Positions 1-7,486 of a stretch of DNA of 19,544 bases are shown piece after piece. Within the stretch, counting starts at the first letter, position 1; each line of letters starts with the position of its first letter. The stretch is from JBASRP01 sp044866075 (GTDB taxonomy: Bacteria > Actinomycetota > AC-67), in the NCBI GenBank assembly GCA_044866075.1, contig JBIOTQ010000088.1, forward strand, positions 1 to 19,544. Direction: 5' to 3'. The notes below the pieces were generated by a model that was not told where the DNA came from, did no database searches, and was given only the letters and a program-made list of their open reading frames with translations. Made by a program: the position numbers and the translations under genes.

Positions 1-467
1 AGCGCGAAGGGTCCGACCACCAGCCCGACGAGCGCGCCGAAGGCGCCGGCGGCGGGCAGCCACACGATGAAGGGCAATCCGTGGTCTCCTCCCAGGTAGC
101 CGGCCGTGTACGCGCCGAGCCCGACGAAGAAGGCGTGTCCGAGCGAGACCTGGCCGGTGAAGCCGGTCAGCAGATTGAGCCCGATGGCGGCGATCGAATA
201 CACGGCGGCGAAGTTGAGGATGGAGATCCAGAAGTCGGTGAGGGCGAACGGCGCCGCGGCGACGGCGATGATCAAGACCGCGAGCCAGACACGCCCGAAC
301 CGGGATTGGTAGATGGTGAGCTGCTTGCCGTAGCTCGTCTTGAGCCCGCTCGGTTGCCGCATCAGCGGCAAACGCGAGAACGGGCTCGGCGAGCGCGCCC
401 GCGTGGCGTACGCGTCGGCCGAGCCCTGCGCGCTCTCGACCGCGACCGGCGTCTCCGTGGCGCTCAT
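1..467 (-). CDS. livM: HAAT-family ABC transporter permease LivM, partial (C-terminus beyond left edge)
   Basis: This is one of the two membrane subunits of a branched-chain amino acid-type (HAAT) ABC importer. Only the first 155 residues lie in the window. Residues 1-60 are a polar N-terminal extension that faces the cytoplasm by prediction. Membrane segments follow at about 61-78, 82-101 and 108-125. The segment NLLTGFTGQVSLGHAFFVG (residues 98-116) is the LivM family signature. The ATG at 467 is preceded by an AGGTGGAG Shine-Dalgarno sequence. It overlaps the TGA of livH by four bases (ATGA, 464-467), so the two permeases are probably translationally coupled in equal amounts. The transported substrate may be an amino acid or another carboxylate, given the CoA ligase in the same operon. 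The periplasmic-type binding protein is not in the window and may lie beyond the left edge. Confidence 0.93.
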   Translation of the reverse strand, partial: MSATETPVAVESAQGSADAYATRARSPSPFSRLPLMRQPSGLKTSYGKQLTIYQSRFGRVWLAVLIIAVAAAPFALTDFWISILNFAAVYSIAAIGLNLLTGFTGQVSLGHAFFVGLGAYTAGYLGGDHGLPFIVWLPAAGAFGALVGLVVGPFA

Positions 468-1360
468 ACGCGCTCCACCTGCCGCGTCCCGAAGAGCCCG
501 TACGGGCGGACCATCAGGACGAGGATCATGATCGTGTACGCCGCCACCACGTGGAAGTTGTCGCCGAGCCACGGCGCGATGTCCGGCTGGTACCCCTGCA
601 TCATCAGCTCGACCTCACCGATGATGAAGCCGCCGAGCACGGCCCCTCCGGGCGAGTCGAGGCCGCCCAGGATCGCCGCGGGGAACGCGCGTAACGCGGT
701 GAAGCCCAAGCTCGGGTTCAGGCTCGACGGGAACGACGAGATGAACACGCCGGCGACGGCCGCGATCGCGGCGGCGATCATCCACGCGAGCGCGTACACG
801 CGGCGCACCGGGATGCCGACGGCCAGCGCCGCCTCTTGATCGAATGCCGCCGCGCGCATGGCGACGCCGTATCGCGAGTAACGGAAGAAGGCGAAGAACA
901 GCGCGAGGACGGCCGCCGCAGTGGCGATCGTGACGACGGACACGAGCGTGATGCGGATGCTGCTGAGGTCGAACGTCCGGCTGCCCCAGGGGTCGCCGAG
1001 GCTCTTCTCGCCGAAGCCCCACGCGGCGGTGACGGCTTCGCGGACGACGATCGCGAGCCCGATCGTGATCATCACGATCGCGAACACCGGCTCGCCGATC
1101 ATGCGCCGCAGGATCACGCGCTCGATCAGGAACCCGAGTACCGCCATGGCCGCCATCGCCAGCGGGACCGCGACGTAGAAGTTGAGCCCGGCCTCGTTGT
1201 GGAACGCGTACACGAGGTACGCGCCGAGCAGCATCAGCTCGCCGTGCGCGAAGTTGATGACGTCTGTGGCCTTGAAGATGACGACGAATCCCAGCGCGAC
1301 GAGAGCGTAGATCGCACCCAGTGCGAGACCCTGGATGAAGAGCTGCAGGAAATCGCTCAC
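464..1360 (-). CDS. livH: HAAT-family ABC transporter permease LivH
   Basis: This 298-residue integral membrane protein is the second permease subunit of the Liv-type importer. Its length is typical of LivH. The motif INFAHGELMLLGAY at about residues 36-49 is diagnostic of LivH. About eight hydrophobic segments are visible. The cytoplasmic loop around residues 180-205 (MRAAAFDQEAALAVGIPVRR) matches the EAA-like loop that contacts the ATPases. The start is GTG at 1360. It overlaps the TGA of the upstream ligase gene (GTGA, 1357-1360), with an AAGGGCGG Shine-Dalgarno-like sequence three bases before it. Both of its ends overlap neighbouring genes, so it is firmly part of the operon. Confidence 0.95.
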   Translation of the reverse strand: MSDFLQLFIQGLALGAIYALVALGFVVIFKATDVINFAHGELMLLGAYLVYAFHNEAGLNFYVAVPLAMAAMAVLGFLIERVILRRMIGEPVFAIVMITIGLAIVVREAVTAAWGFGEKSLGDPWGSRTFDLSSIRITLVSVVTIATAAAVLALFFAFFRYSRYGVAMRAAAFDQEAALAVGIPVRRVYALAWMIAAAIAAVAGVFISSFPSSLNPSLGFTALRAFPAAILGGLDSPGGAVLGGFIIGEVELMMQGYQPDIAPWLGDNFHVVAAYTIMILVLMVRPYGLFGTRQVERV

Positions 1361-3213
1361 TTGCCGCCCTTGTACATCGACGCGACCAGATCGCCGAAGC
1401 GGTCGATGAGCACGCTGCGCTTCACCTTCTGCGTCGCCGTCAGCTCGCCGTCCTCGTGGTCGAGCTCCTTGGGGATAAGCCGGAACGTCTTGATCTGCTC
1501 GACGCTCGCCAGGTCGGCGTTGACGCGCTTCACCTCTTGTTCGATCAACGCCACGACCTCCGGCTTGGTCGTGAGGTCGCGGTAGGTGGTGAACGCGATG
1601 TTGCGGCGCGCGGCCCAGTCGGCGACCGAGTCGGACTCGATCCCGATCAGCGCCGACAGGAACTTACGGCCGTCGCCGACGACGACCGCCTCGCGGATGT
1701 AGGGCGACGTCTTCAGCTTGTTCTCGATCTCGCTCGGCGCCACGTTCTTCCCACCGGCGGTGATGACGATGTCCTTCTTGCGGTCGGTGATGTGGACGTG
1801 CGCGTGCTCGTCGATGAATCCGACGTCGCCGGTGTGCAGCCACCCGTCGGGGTCGACGGTGTGGCGGGTCGCCTCGGGGTCCTTGAAGTATCCGGCGAAC
1901 ACCGTCGGCGCGCGCAGCAGGATCTCCTGGTCCTCGGCGATGCGGATCTCGACGTCGGGAACCGCGGTGCCGATCGTGCCGATCCGCACGTCGCTCGCCG
2001 GGGTGATCGTGCCGATGCCGGCCGATTCGGTCTGCGCCCAGCCCTCGCGGATGTGGATCCCTATGCCGTGGAAGAACCGGAGGATGTCGGGCGCGATCGG
2101 CGCGGCGCCGCTGACGGGGGAGTGGCACTTCGACAGGCCGAGCTTCCGCTGCAGTGAACGGTACACCAGCAGCCAGCCGATCAGGTAGACGATGTTCGAC
2201 GGGAACGGGTAGCGCCCGCCCGCCGCCGTCCAGTGCTCCGCGAGCTTGCGCCCGCGGCGCTCCCAGCGGCGGAACATCCAGCGCTTGATCCGGCTGGCGT
2301 CCTGCATCCGGATCACGATGCCGGCGGCCATCTTCTCCCAGATGCGCGGCACGCCGAGGAACACGGTCGGCTCGATCTCACCCAGGTTGGCGACGACGGT
2401 GTCGATGCTCTCGGCGAAGTTGGCGGAGGCTCCCGAGGAGAGCGGAACGTAGATCGTGAAGATCTTCTCGCCGACGTGACAGAGCGGAAGGTAGCTCAGT
2501 ATCCGGTCGTTGGGCGTCGCGTTCCAGATCCGGCGCGTGATGTCGATCGCGGCCGCGAGGTTGCGTTCGGACAGCATCGCGCCCTTCGGCGGGCCGGTCG
2601 TGCCCGAGGTGTAGACGATCATGCCGATCTCGTCCGGTGTGCGTTCCGCCGCGAGCCGTTCGAAGAGCCCGGGGTCGGACGCGTCGAGCTGCTTCCCCAG
2701 CTCCTCGAGGTGCTCGTAGGTCATCAGCCGTGCGTCGTTGTAGCCGCGCAGCCCGCGCGGGTCGATGACGATGATCCGCTCGAGCGCCGGACAGGCATCG
2801 GCGACCGCGAGCGCCTTGTCGACCTGCTCCTGGTCCTCCGCGATCACGAAGCGCGCGTCTGAGTGGCCGAGGACGTACCCGACCTCGGCCGCCGGGTTGG
2901 TGGGGTAGATCCCGACCGACGTGCCGCCGACGCAGATCGCGCCGATCTCCGTGAACACCCACTCCGGGCGGTCCTCGGAGTGGACCGCGACGCGGTCGCC
3001 GGTCGTCAGGCCCAGCGAGATGAGGCCGAGCCCGGCCAGGCGGACCCGGCGCTCGTAGTCGCTCCAGGTGTGCTCGCGCCAGACGCCGAGGCGCTTCTCG
3101 CGAAGGGCGACGCCGTTCGCCGACGCGCGGCAGCGCGCCAGGAAGATACCGGGCAGGGTGTCCCGTGCCGCGTCCGCTTCGGCGCCGGGGCGTTCGCGCA
3201 ATCCGACGGCCAT
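1357..3213 (-). CDS. long-chain-type acyl-CoA synthetase (AMP-binding, FadD/FAA1-like)
   Basis: This 618-residue adenylate-forming enzyme activates a carboxylic acid with ATP and joins it to coenzyme A in the cytoplasm or at the membrane. The ATP-binding P-loop YTSGTTGPPKGAM is at residues 201-213. The A8 hinge region GWLHTGDVGF is at 457-466 with TDRKKD at 476-481. GGKNVAPSEIE follows at 487-497. The catalytic lysine of the last motif is probably in TATQKVKR (592-599). The size and the RIWEKM segment (290-295) fit the long-chain acyl-CoA synthetase branch rather than acetyl-CoA synthetase. Its gene sits between livG and livH, two bases after the first and overlapping the second, so it is co-transcribed with the importer. 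This suggests that the imported compound is a carboxylate that is trapped as a CoA ester. The chain length or ring type of the substrate cannot be told. Confidence 0.9.
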   Translation of the reverse strand: MAVGLRERPGAEADAARDTLPGIFLARCRASANGVALREKRLGVWREHTWSDYERRVRLAGLGLISLGLTTGDRVAVHSEDRPEWVFTEIGAICVGGTSVGIYPTNPAAEVGYVLGHSDARFVIAEDQEQVDKALAVADACPALERIIVIDPRGLRGYNDARLMTYEHLEELGKQLDASDPGLFERLAAERTPDEIGMIVYTSGTTGPPKGAMLSERNLAAAIDITRRIWNATPNDRILSYLPLCHVGEKIFTIYVPLSSGASANFAESIDTVVANLGEIEPTVFLGVPRIWEKMAAGIVIRMQDASRIKRWMFRRWERRGRKLAEHWTAAGGRYPFPSNIVYLIGWLLVYRSLQRKLGLSKCHSPVSGAAPIAPDILRFFHGIGIHIREGWAQTESAGIGTITPASDVRIGTIGTAVPDVEIRIAEDQEILLRAPTVFAGYFKDPEATRHTVDPDGWLHTGDVGFIDEHAHVHITDRKKDIVITAGGKNVAPSEIENKLKTSPYIREAVVVGDGRKFLSALIGIESDSVADWAARRNIAFTTYRDLTTKPEVVALIEQEVKRVNADLASVEQIKTFRLIPKELDHEDGELTATQKVKRSVLIDRFGDLVASMYKGGK

Positions 3214-3215
3214 CT

Positions 3216-4028
3216 CTATCTGCGCTTTCCGGAGGACGCCGCGCCCGGCAGCTCCTCGACGCCCAGGTACGCCTCGATCACGGCGGGATCGCGCTGAACG
3301 TCGCCCGGCGTGCCGTGCGAGATCACGCGCCCGAAGTCGAGAACCAGCACGCGATCGGCGATATCCATCACGACGCCCATGTCGTGGTCCACCATGATCT
3401 GCGCGATGCCGAGCTCCTCCTTGATGTCGAGGATGAACCGCGCGATGTCCTCCGTCTCTTCGAGGTTCATGCCGGCGACCGGCTCGTCCAGCAGCAGGAG
3501 CTTCGGTTCCATCGCGAGCGCGCGGCCGAGCTCGACGCGCTTCTGCAAGCCGTAGGGCAGCGTGGCGACGGGCATCTGCCGGATCGCCTCGATCTCGAGG
3601 AAGTCGATGATGCGCTCGACGCGCGCGCGGTGCTCGGTCTCTTCGCGTTTCGCCGGGCCCACCCAGATGCCGCCGCGCACGATGCCGGTTCGCATCAGGT
3701 GGTGCCGTCCGAGCATGAGGTTGTCGACGACGGTGAGTTGCTGGAACAGCTCGACGTTCTGGAACGTGCGCGCGATGCCCGCGGCGGCGACCTCGTGGCG
3801 CTTCATCTTCATCATGTCGCGGCCGTCGAAGGTGATCGTGCCCTTCTGCGGGCGGTAGACGCGGCTGATGCAGTTGAAGATCGATGTCTTCCCGGCGCCG
3901 TTCGGTCCGATGATCGCGAACAGCTCACCCGAGCGTACGTCGAACGACACGGCGTCGAGCGCATGCAGGCCGGCGAAGGACAGGCTCACGCCGTTGAAGC
4001 TCAGGATGGACGCGCCCTCGTCCGTCAT
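3216..4028 (-). CDS. livG: HAAT-family ABC transporter ATP-binding protein LivG
   Basis: This 270-residue ATPase powers the Liv-type importer at the inner face of the membrane. Walker A GPNGAGKTS is at residues 41-49 and Walker B LLLLDEP at 177-183. The switch histidine is H215 (MVDHDMG). The signature motif is LPYGLQKRVELGRALA (157-172), which departs from the usual LSGGQ, as is common in LivG proteins. The segment GIARTFQNVELF (84-95) is typical of the LivG rather than the LivF subfamily. The TAG stop is two bases before the ligase ATG. The ATG at 4028 lies three bases after the livF stop, so the genes are one transcription unit. No strong Shine-Dalgarno sequence is seen, which again suggests coupling to livF translation. 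Confidence 0.95.
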   Translation of the reverse strand: MTDEGASILSFNGVSLSFAGLHALDAVSFDVRSGELFAIIGPNGAGKTSIFNCISRVYRPQKGTITFDGRDMMKMKRHEVAAAGIARTFQNVELFQQLTVVDNLMLGRHHLMRTGIVRGGIWVGPAKREETEHRARVERIIDFLEIEAIRQMPVATLPYGLQKRVELGRALAMEPKLLLLDEPVAGMNLEETEDIARFILDIKEELGIAQIMVDHDMGVVMDIADRVLVLDFGRVISHGTPGDVQRDPAVIEAYLGVEELPGAASSGKRR

Positions 4029-4031
4029 GGC

Positions 4032-4820
4032 TCAGCTCAGCCACCGTTTCCGCCGGCGGTAGTGCTTCACGTCCCGATAGGAACGGCGTTGTCCCTCGGA
4101 GAGGCCGAGGTAGAACTCGCTGACGTCCTCGTCGGCAGCAAGCACCTTCGCCGGTTTGTCGAGCACGATGCGACCGGTCTCGAGGACGTAGCCGTGCGAC
4201 GCGATCTGCAGGGCCATTGCCGCGTTCTGCTCGACGAGCAACACCGCGGTTCCCTGGGCATTGATGTCGACGATGATGTCGCGGATCTGCCGGACGACCA
4301 TCGGCGCGAGGCCGAGCGACGGCTCGTCGAGCAGCAACAGCTTCGGGTTCGCCATCAGCGCCCGGCCGATCGCGAGCATCTGCTGCTCGCCGCCCGACAG
4401 GTAGCCGGCCACCTGCGTGTGGCGCTGGCGGAGCACGGGGAACAGCTCCATCACGCGTTCGTACGAGCTCTTCAGCTCGGCGCCGTCGCGCCTCAGGAAG
4501 GCGCCCGCCTTCAGGTTCTCGTCGACGGTCAGCTCGACGAAGATGCGCCGGCCCTCGAGCACCTGCGCGACGCCGCGCCGGACGATCGCGGGAGCGTCGA
4601 GCGCGTCGATCCTCCGGCCGTCGAGGGTGATCGCGCCCTTCCGGATCTCGCCGCGATGCACGTCGAGCAGGCCCGAGATCGCCCGGAGTACGGTGGTTTT
4701 GCCGGCGCCGTTGGCTCCGAGGAGAGCGACGATGCTCCCATCGGGAACTTCGAGCGAAACGCCCCGTAGCGCGACGATGACGTCGCTGTAGACGACCTCG
4801 ACGTTCGAGAGCGCGAGCAT
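4032..4820 (-). CDS. livF: HAAT-family ABC transporter ATP-binding protein LivF
   Basis: This is the second ATPase of the Liv-type importer and the first gene of the operon. Walker A GANGAGKTT is at residues 35-43, the signature LSGGEQQM at 141-148, Walker B LLLLDEP at 161-167 and the LivF-typical LLVEQN at 194-199. I chose the ATG at 4820 because the family begins with a sequence like MLALSNVEVVYSD. The reading frame stays open to 4982, but that extension is arginine- and alanine-rich and unlike the family. A GTG at 4823 is an alternative start, and a GGAGGAG sequence lies 12 to 15 bases upstream. The protein has 262 residues, about 20 more than usual. The excess is a basic C-terminal tail (YRDVKHYRRRKRW, 248-260) whose role is unknown. 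Confidence 0.93.
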   Translation of the reverse strand: MLALSNVEVVYSDVIVALRGVSLEVPDGSIVALLGANGAGKTTVLRAISGLLDVHRGEIRKGAITLDGRRIDALDAPAIVRRGVAQVLEGRRIFVELTVDENLKAGAFLRRDGAELKSSYERVMELFPVLRQRHTQVAGYLSGGEQQMLAIGRALMANPKLLLLDEPSLGLAPMVVRQIRDIIVDINAQGTAVLLVEQNAAMALQIASHGYVLETGRIVLDKPAKVLAADEDVSEFYLGLSEGQRRSYRDVKHYRRRKRWLS

Positions 4821-4858
4821 CACCCGGCCGCCCGACTCCTCCGTAGCCCGTGGGGCGG

Positions 4859-4864
4859 AGCGTA
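4859..4864 (-). promoter_or_regulatory. possible -10 box of the liv operon
   Basis: TACGCT read on the minus strand fits the actinobacterial TANNNT -10 pattern. It would place the transcript start near 4852, about 32 bases before the livF ATG, with the GGAGGAG ribosome site inside the leader. No convincing -35 element is seen. This is a motif match only. Confidence 0.25.
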
Positions 4865-4931
4865 ACATCAGCGCCCCCGCGCGGCCATTGCCGCCAGCGG
4901 CTCTGGGCTGCGCCTTCGCCTCGGGGGCCGG

Positions 4932-4937
4932 TACGCT
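4932..4937 (+). promoter_or_regulatory. possible -10 box giving a leaderless thioesterase mRNA
   Basis: TACGCT on the plus strand fits TANNNT and ends eight bases before the ATG at 4946. No Shine-Dalgarno sequence lies between them. The arrangement is that of a leaderless actinobacterial transcript starting at or near the ATG. No good -35 element is present. Confidence 0.35.
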
Positions 4938-4945
4938 ACGCGACC

Positions 4946-5425
4946 ATGTCCGAGGGCGTCGAGACCCTGCGCGAGCTTCCATCCCACTACGACCGCTGCT
5001 TCGGTTGCGGGAAGGATCATCCGACCGGCTTGCACATGAAGGTCCGGGGGGGCCACGACCGCGTCGAGGGTTCGTTCCTCGTGACCGAGCACCATCAGGG
5101 GGCGCCGGGCCTGGCGCACGGCGGCGTGATCGCGGCGGCGGTCGACGAGGCGATGGGGTTCCTGATCTATCTGCTGGCGGCGCCGGCCGTCACCGGTCAT
5201 CTCGAGGTCGACTACCGCAAGCCGGTTCCCGTCGGCGCGCGGCTCGATCTCGAGACCACCGTCGAGAGGGTCGAGGGACGGAAGATCCACGCGAAGCTCG
5301 TCGGACGCATCGACGGCGTCGTTCACGTCGAGGCGCGCTCGATCTACATCAAGGTCGGGGTCGAGCACTTCACGCCGTACATCGAGCGCTCGGGAGAGAC
5401 GCTCGAGCGGCCCTACAACCCCTAG
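4946..5425 (+). CDS. PaaI-family hotdog-fold acyl-CoA thioesterase
   Basis: This 159-residue cytoplasmic protein should hydrolyse an acyl-CoA to the free acid and CoA. The hotdog helix and its active-site region are seen in LAHGGVIAAAVDEAMG (residues 56-71), with HGG and the acidic pair D67-E68. The strand HLEVDYRKPVPVG (85-97) is also typical of PaaI-like thioesterases. The N-terminal HYDRCFGCGKDHPTGLHMK (14-32) is the CFGCG-type lead-in found in many members. The ATG at 4946 was chosen because similarity begins there and a possible -10 box lies just upstream. The frame is open from 4850, but that part is not family-like. The gene is divergent from livF across 125 bases, so it may act on the CoA esters made by the ligase of that operon. 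The substrate is unknown. Confidence 0.85.
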   Translation: MSEGVETLRELPSHYDRCFGCGKDHPTGLHMKVRGGHDRVEGSFLVTEHHQGAPGLAHGGVIAAAVDEAMGFLIYLLAAPAVTGHLEVDYRKPVPVGARLDLETTVERVEGRKIHAKLVGRIDGVVHVEARSIYIKVGVEHFTPYIERSGETLERPYNP

Positions 5426-7026
5426 GCGTAGTAGCGGTTCGCGATCTGCTCCGCCGTCCGGGCGGCCAAGGCTTGCGCGGTGAGGGTCGGATTGGGTCCG
5501 CCGATCCCGTTGGGCAGGATCGAGCAGTCGCCGACGAAGAGCCGTTCGACCTCGTGCGCCTCGCCGCCGGCGTCCGCGACGCTCGTCGCCGGGTCGTTGC
5601 CCATCCGCAACGTTCCCATGATGTGCGTGAAGAATGCGGGCTGGATGTTCGTCCGGTGCACCTCGCGCGCGCCGGCGGCGCGCAAGATCTCGGCGCCCTT
5701 GCGCGCCAGGAACGTCTGGCGCTCGACCGACGCCGGCGTCGGGTGGTACACGACGCGCGGAACCTTTCCGTTCTCGTCGGCCGGCCAGTCCTCGTCGAGG
5801 GTCACGCGGTTCGAGGCGATCTCTTCGTCGTCGGTGGAGATCGCGATCGTCAGCGAGCGGTGGTACTCGTTGATCTTGCGGACGCCCTCGGCGCCCCACG
5901 CGCGTCCCTGGAAGTCCCACGCGTCGTTCGTCGGCTCGTCCCAGAAACCGGTACCCCCGCCCATCACGATCGAGAACGACTGCGGGCCGAAGCCCTGGCT
6001 CCAGATCGTGCCCATGCCGGGGAAGTCCGCGCGGGCCATCGTCACCTGGCCGACGTTCGGGTTGACCTCGCGGTCGAAGAAGCCCGTCACGAAGTCCTGC
6101 AGATGTGTCGACAGGTAGCGCCCGACGACGTCGCGACCGTTCGGCAGTCCGGAGTTGAGCCAGAGGCGCGGCGACTCGATCGAGCCGCCGGCGAGGACGA
6201 CGACGGCGGCCTCCTCTTCGCGCTCATCGCCCGTTGTCGCGTCGCGCCAGCGGACGCCGCGCGCCCGCGCGCCGCGCCCGTTCGCGGTCTGCTCGAACAG
6301 GATCGCCGTGGCGAAGGCGTCCGGCACGATCTCGCACCGACCGGTCGCGACGGCGGCCGGCACGTACGAGACGTTCGTCGCCCGTTTCGCCTTCTTCTCG
6401 AGCGGCGCGCCGAGGGGGTTCGGGCAGCCCTGAAGGCAGTGGCCGCACATCGTGCACCCCTCGACGTGCGGGTAGCGCAGCGGCGTTCCCGCTTTCATCT
6501 TCGCGATCGGCAGGATCGCGTTGTGGCAGGGCCGCCACATCGCCTCGGATACCTCGCGCGTCTCGCTGCGCTTCAGTCCGGTCTTCTCGCATCCCGTCGC
6601 GAAGAGGGCGTCTTTCGTGGCGAGATCGTCGACGAGCGACACCGGGAGGAACTCCTCGACATTCTCGTAGTACGGGACGAGCTCGTCGTAGGTGAGCGGC
6701 CAGGCGCCGTTGACCGCGGCGGGGTACGCGCGCGGGGAGATCGCGTTGTAGTGCAACGTCGTACCGCCGACCCCCGCCGATTGGAGGATCAGCCCGACGC
6801 CGTCGCGCCGGCGGACCCACGGCGGCTTCGTCCGGTCGGCCGGGCCCCAGCGCAAGCGGCCGTCGACGATCGAGCTCATGTCGTCCTCGAGGCGCGAGAA
6901 GTCTTTGTCCGGATCGAGCCACGGCCCGGCCTCGAGCATGAGAACGTCGATCCCGCGCTCGGCGAGCTCCTTCGCGACGACGGGTCCGCCGCCGCCCGCG
7001 CCGACGATGATGACGTCGCGGGTCAC
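5422..7026 (-). CDS. GMC-family FAD-dependent oxidoreductase with four-cysteine cluster
   Basis: This 534-residue flavoprotein probably oxidises an alcohol or sugar and passes electrons to a carrier. The FAD-binding motif VIIVGAGGGG is at residues 5-14, GMC signature 1 (GVGGTTLHYNAI) at 85-96 and signature 2 (GSIESPRLWLNSG) at 281-293. The catalytic histidine should be H468 in THIMGTLRMG, and the second active-site position is N512 in NPTLTAQ. Cysteines 191, 194, 197 and 201 form CTMCGHCLQGCP, an iron-sulfur-like spacing. I chose the GTG at 7026 because it overlaps the small-subunit stop (GTGA, 7023-7026) and leads directly into the FAD motif. The frame is open to 7134, but that part overlaps the upstream gene. 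No signal peptide is seen, so it is probably cytoplasmic. The TAG stop overlaps the thioesterase TAG in a CTAG palindrome. Confidence 0.9.
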   Translation of the reverse strand: MTRDVIIVGAGGGGPVVAKELAERGIDVLMLEAGPWLDPDKDFSRLEDDMSSIVDGRLRWGPADRTKPPWVRRRDGVGLILQSAGVGGTTLHYNAISPRAYPAAVNGAWPLTYDELVPYYENVEEFLPVSLVDDLATKDALFATGCEKTGLKRSETREVSEAMWRPCHNAILPIAKMKAGTPLRYPHVEGCTMCGHCLQGCPNPLGAPLEKKAKRATNVSYVPAAVATGRCEIVPDAFATAILFEQTANGRGARARGVRWRDATTGDEREEEAAVVVLAGGSIESPRLWLNSGLPNGRDVVGRYLSTHLQDFVTGFFDREVNPNVGQVTMARADFPGMGTIWSQGFGPQSFSIVMGGGTGFWDEPTNDAWDFQGRAWGAEGVRKINEYHRSLTIAISTDDEEIASNRVTLDEDWPADENGKVPRVVYHPTPASVERQTFLARKGAEILRAAGAREVHRTNIQPAFFTHIMGTLRMGNDPATSVADAGGEAHEVERLFVGDCSILPNGIGGPNPTLTAQALAARTAEQIANRYYA

Positions 7027-7460
7027 GCGTCCACGCGATAGTCGGGGTGCCCGTGCACGGGCCCGTGGAACCCGGCGGCCGCCCACGACGGCGGGGCTTT
7101 CAGGCTGCCGGTCGCTCGGTCGTACCCGCTCCATTCGGAGTAGGTCCCGCCGTACGAGAAAACGATGATCGCGTCGACGACGTCGCGGATGTCCTGGCTC
7201 TCGTCGGTGGACATGGCGCGGAAGACGGCGCCGCGCTCCTCCGGTACCAGCTCCGCGAACGATGCTCCGGCGCGGACGTCCATCGCGTACGCGTTCAGCA
7301 GCGCGGCGAGCATGTCGACCGAGCCGGGCAGGTTCTGCTCGAGCAAGGTCGCGATGTGCTCGTCGGCGCGGACGTCGAGCCCGCCGGGCATCGCGTCGGT
7401 CGGCGGCACGACCGTCTCGACGGCGGCGCGTAGAGCTTCGATCGAGGCTGGGTCCGGCAT
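7023..7460 (-). CDS. gluconate 2-dehydrogenase subunit 3-like small subunit of the GMC enzyme
   Basis: This 145-residue protein resembles the gluconate 2-dehydrogenase subunit 3 family, the small partner of FAD-dependent GMC dehydrogenases. It has the VVPPTDAMPGGLDVRADEHI segment (residues 18-37), in which PPTDAMPGG is family-like, a helical middle part, and the C-terminal FSYGGTYSEWSGYD region (97-110). Its aromatic tail ends in HGPVHGHPDYRVDA. Many family members carry a Tat signal; none is seen here, so both proteins are probably cytoplasmic. I chose the ATG at 7460, where similarity starts. The upstream open frame to 7661 runs into the FtsX gene and is arginine-rich. The Shine-Dalgarno site is weak. 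The overlap with the GMC gene supports a two-subunit complex. No cytochrome c subunit is nearby, so the electron acceptor is unknown. Confidence 0.8.
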   Translation of the reverse strand: MPDPASIEALRAAVETVVPPTDAMPGGLDVRADEHIATLLEQNLPGSVDMLAALLNAYAMDVRAGASFAELVPEERGAVFRAMSTDESQDIRDVVDAIIVFSYGGTYSEWSGYDRATGSLKAPPSWAAAGFHGPVHGHPDYRVDA

Positions 7461-7486
7461 CCCGGCGCTATTGAACCACGGGTCCG

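Noticed and set aside
4839..4860. CTCCG...CGGAG inverted repeat over the livF ribosome site
   Set aside because: Only five base pairs with a 12-base loop, and one arm would fall at or before the predicted transcript start, so it may not be in the mRNA.
4821..4982. 54-residue N-terminal extension of LivF
   Set aside because: It is Arg/Ala-rich, overlaps the divergent thioesterase start, and the ATPase family begins at the ATG at 4820.
4888..7041. Plus-strand open frame of 717 codons opposite the GMC gene
   Set aside because: Its translation is rich in Arg, Ala and Gly without any domain, and it lies opposite a clear flavoprotein gene. Long antisense frames are expected from GC-rich third codon positions.
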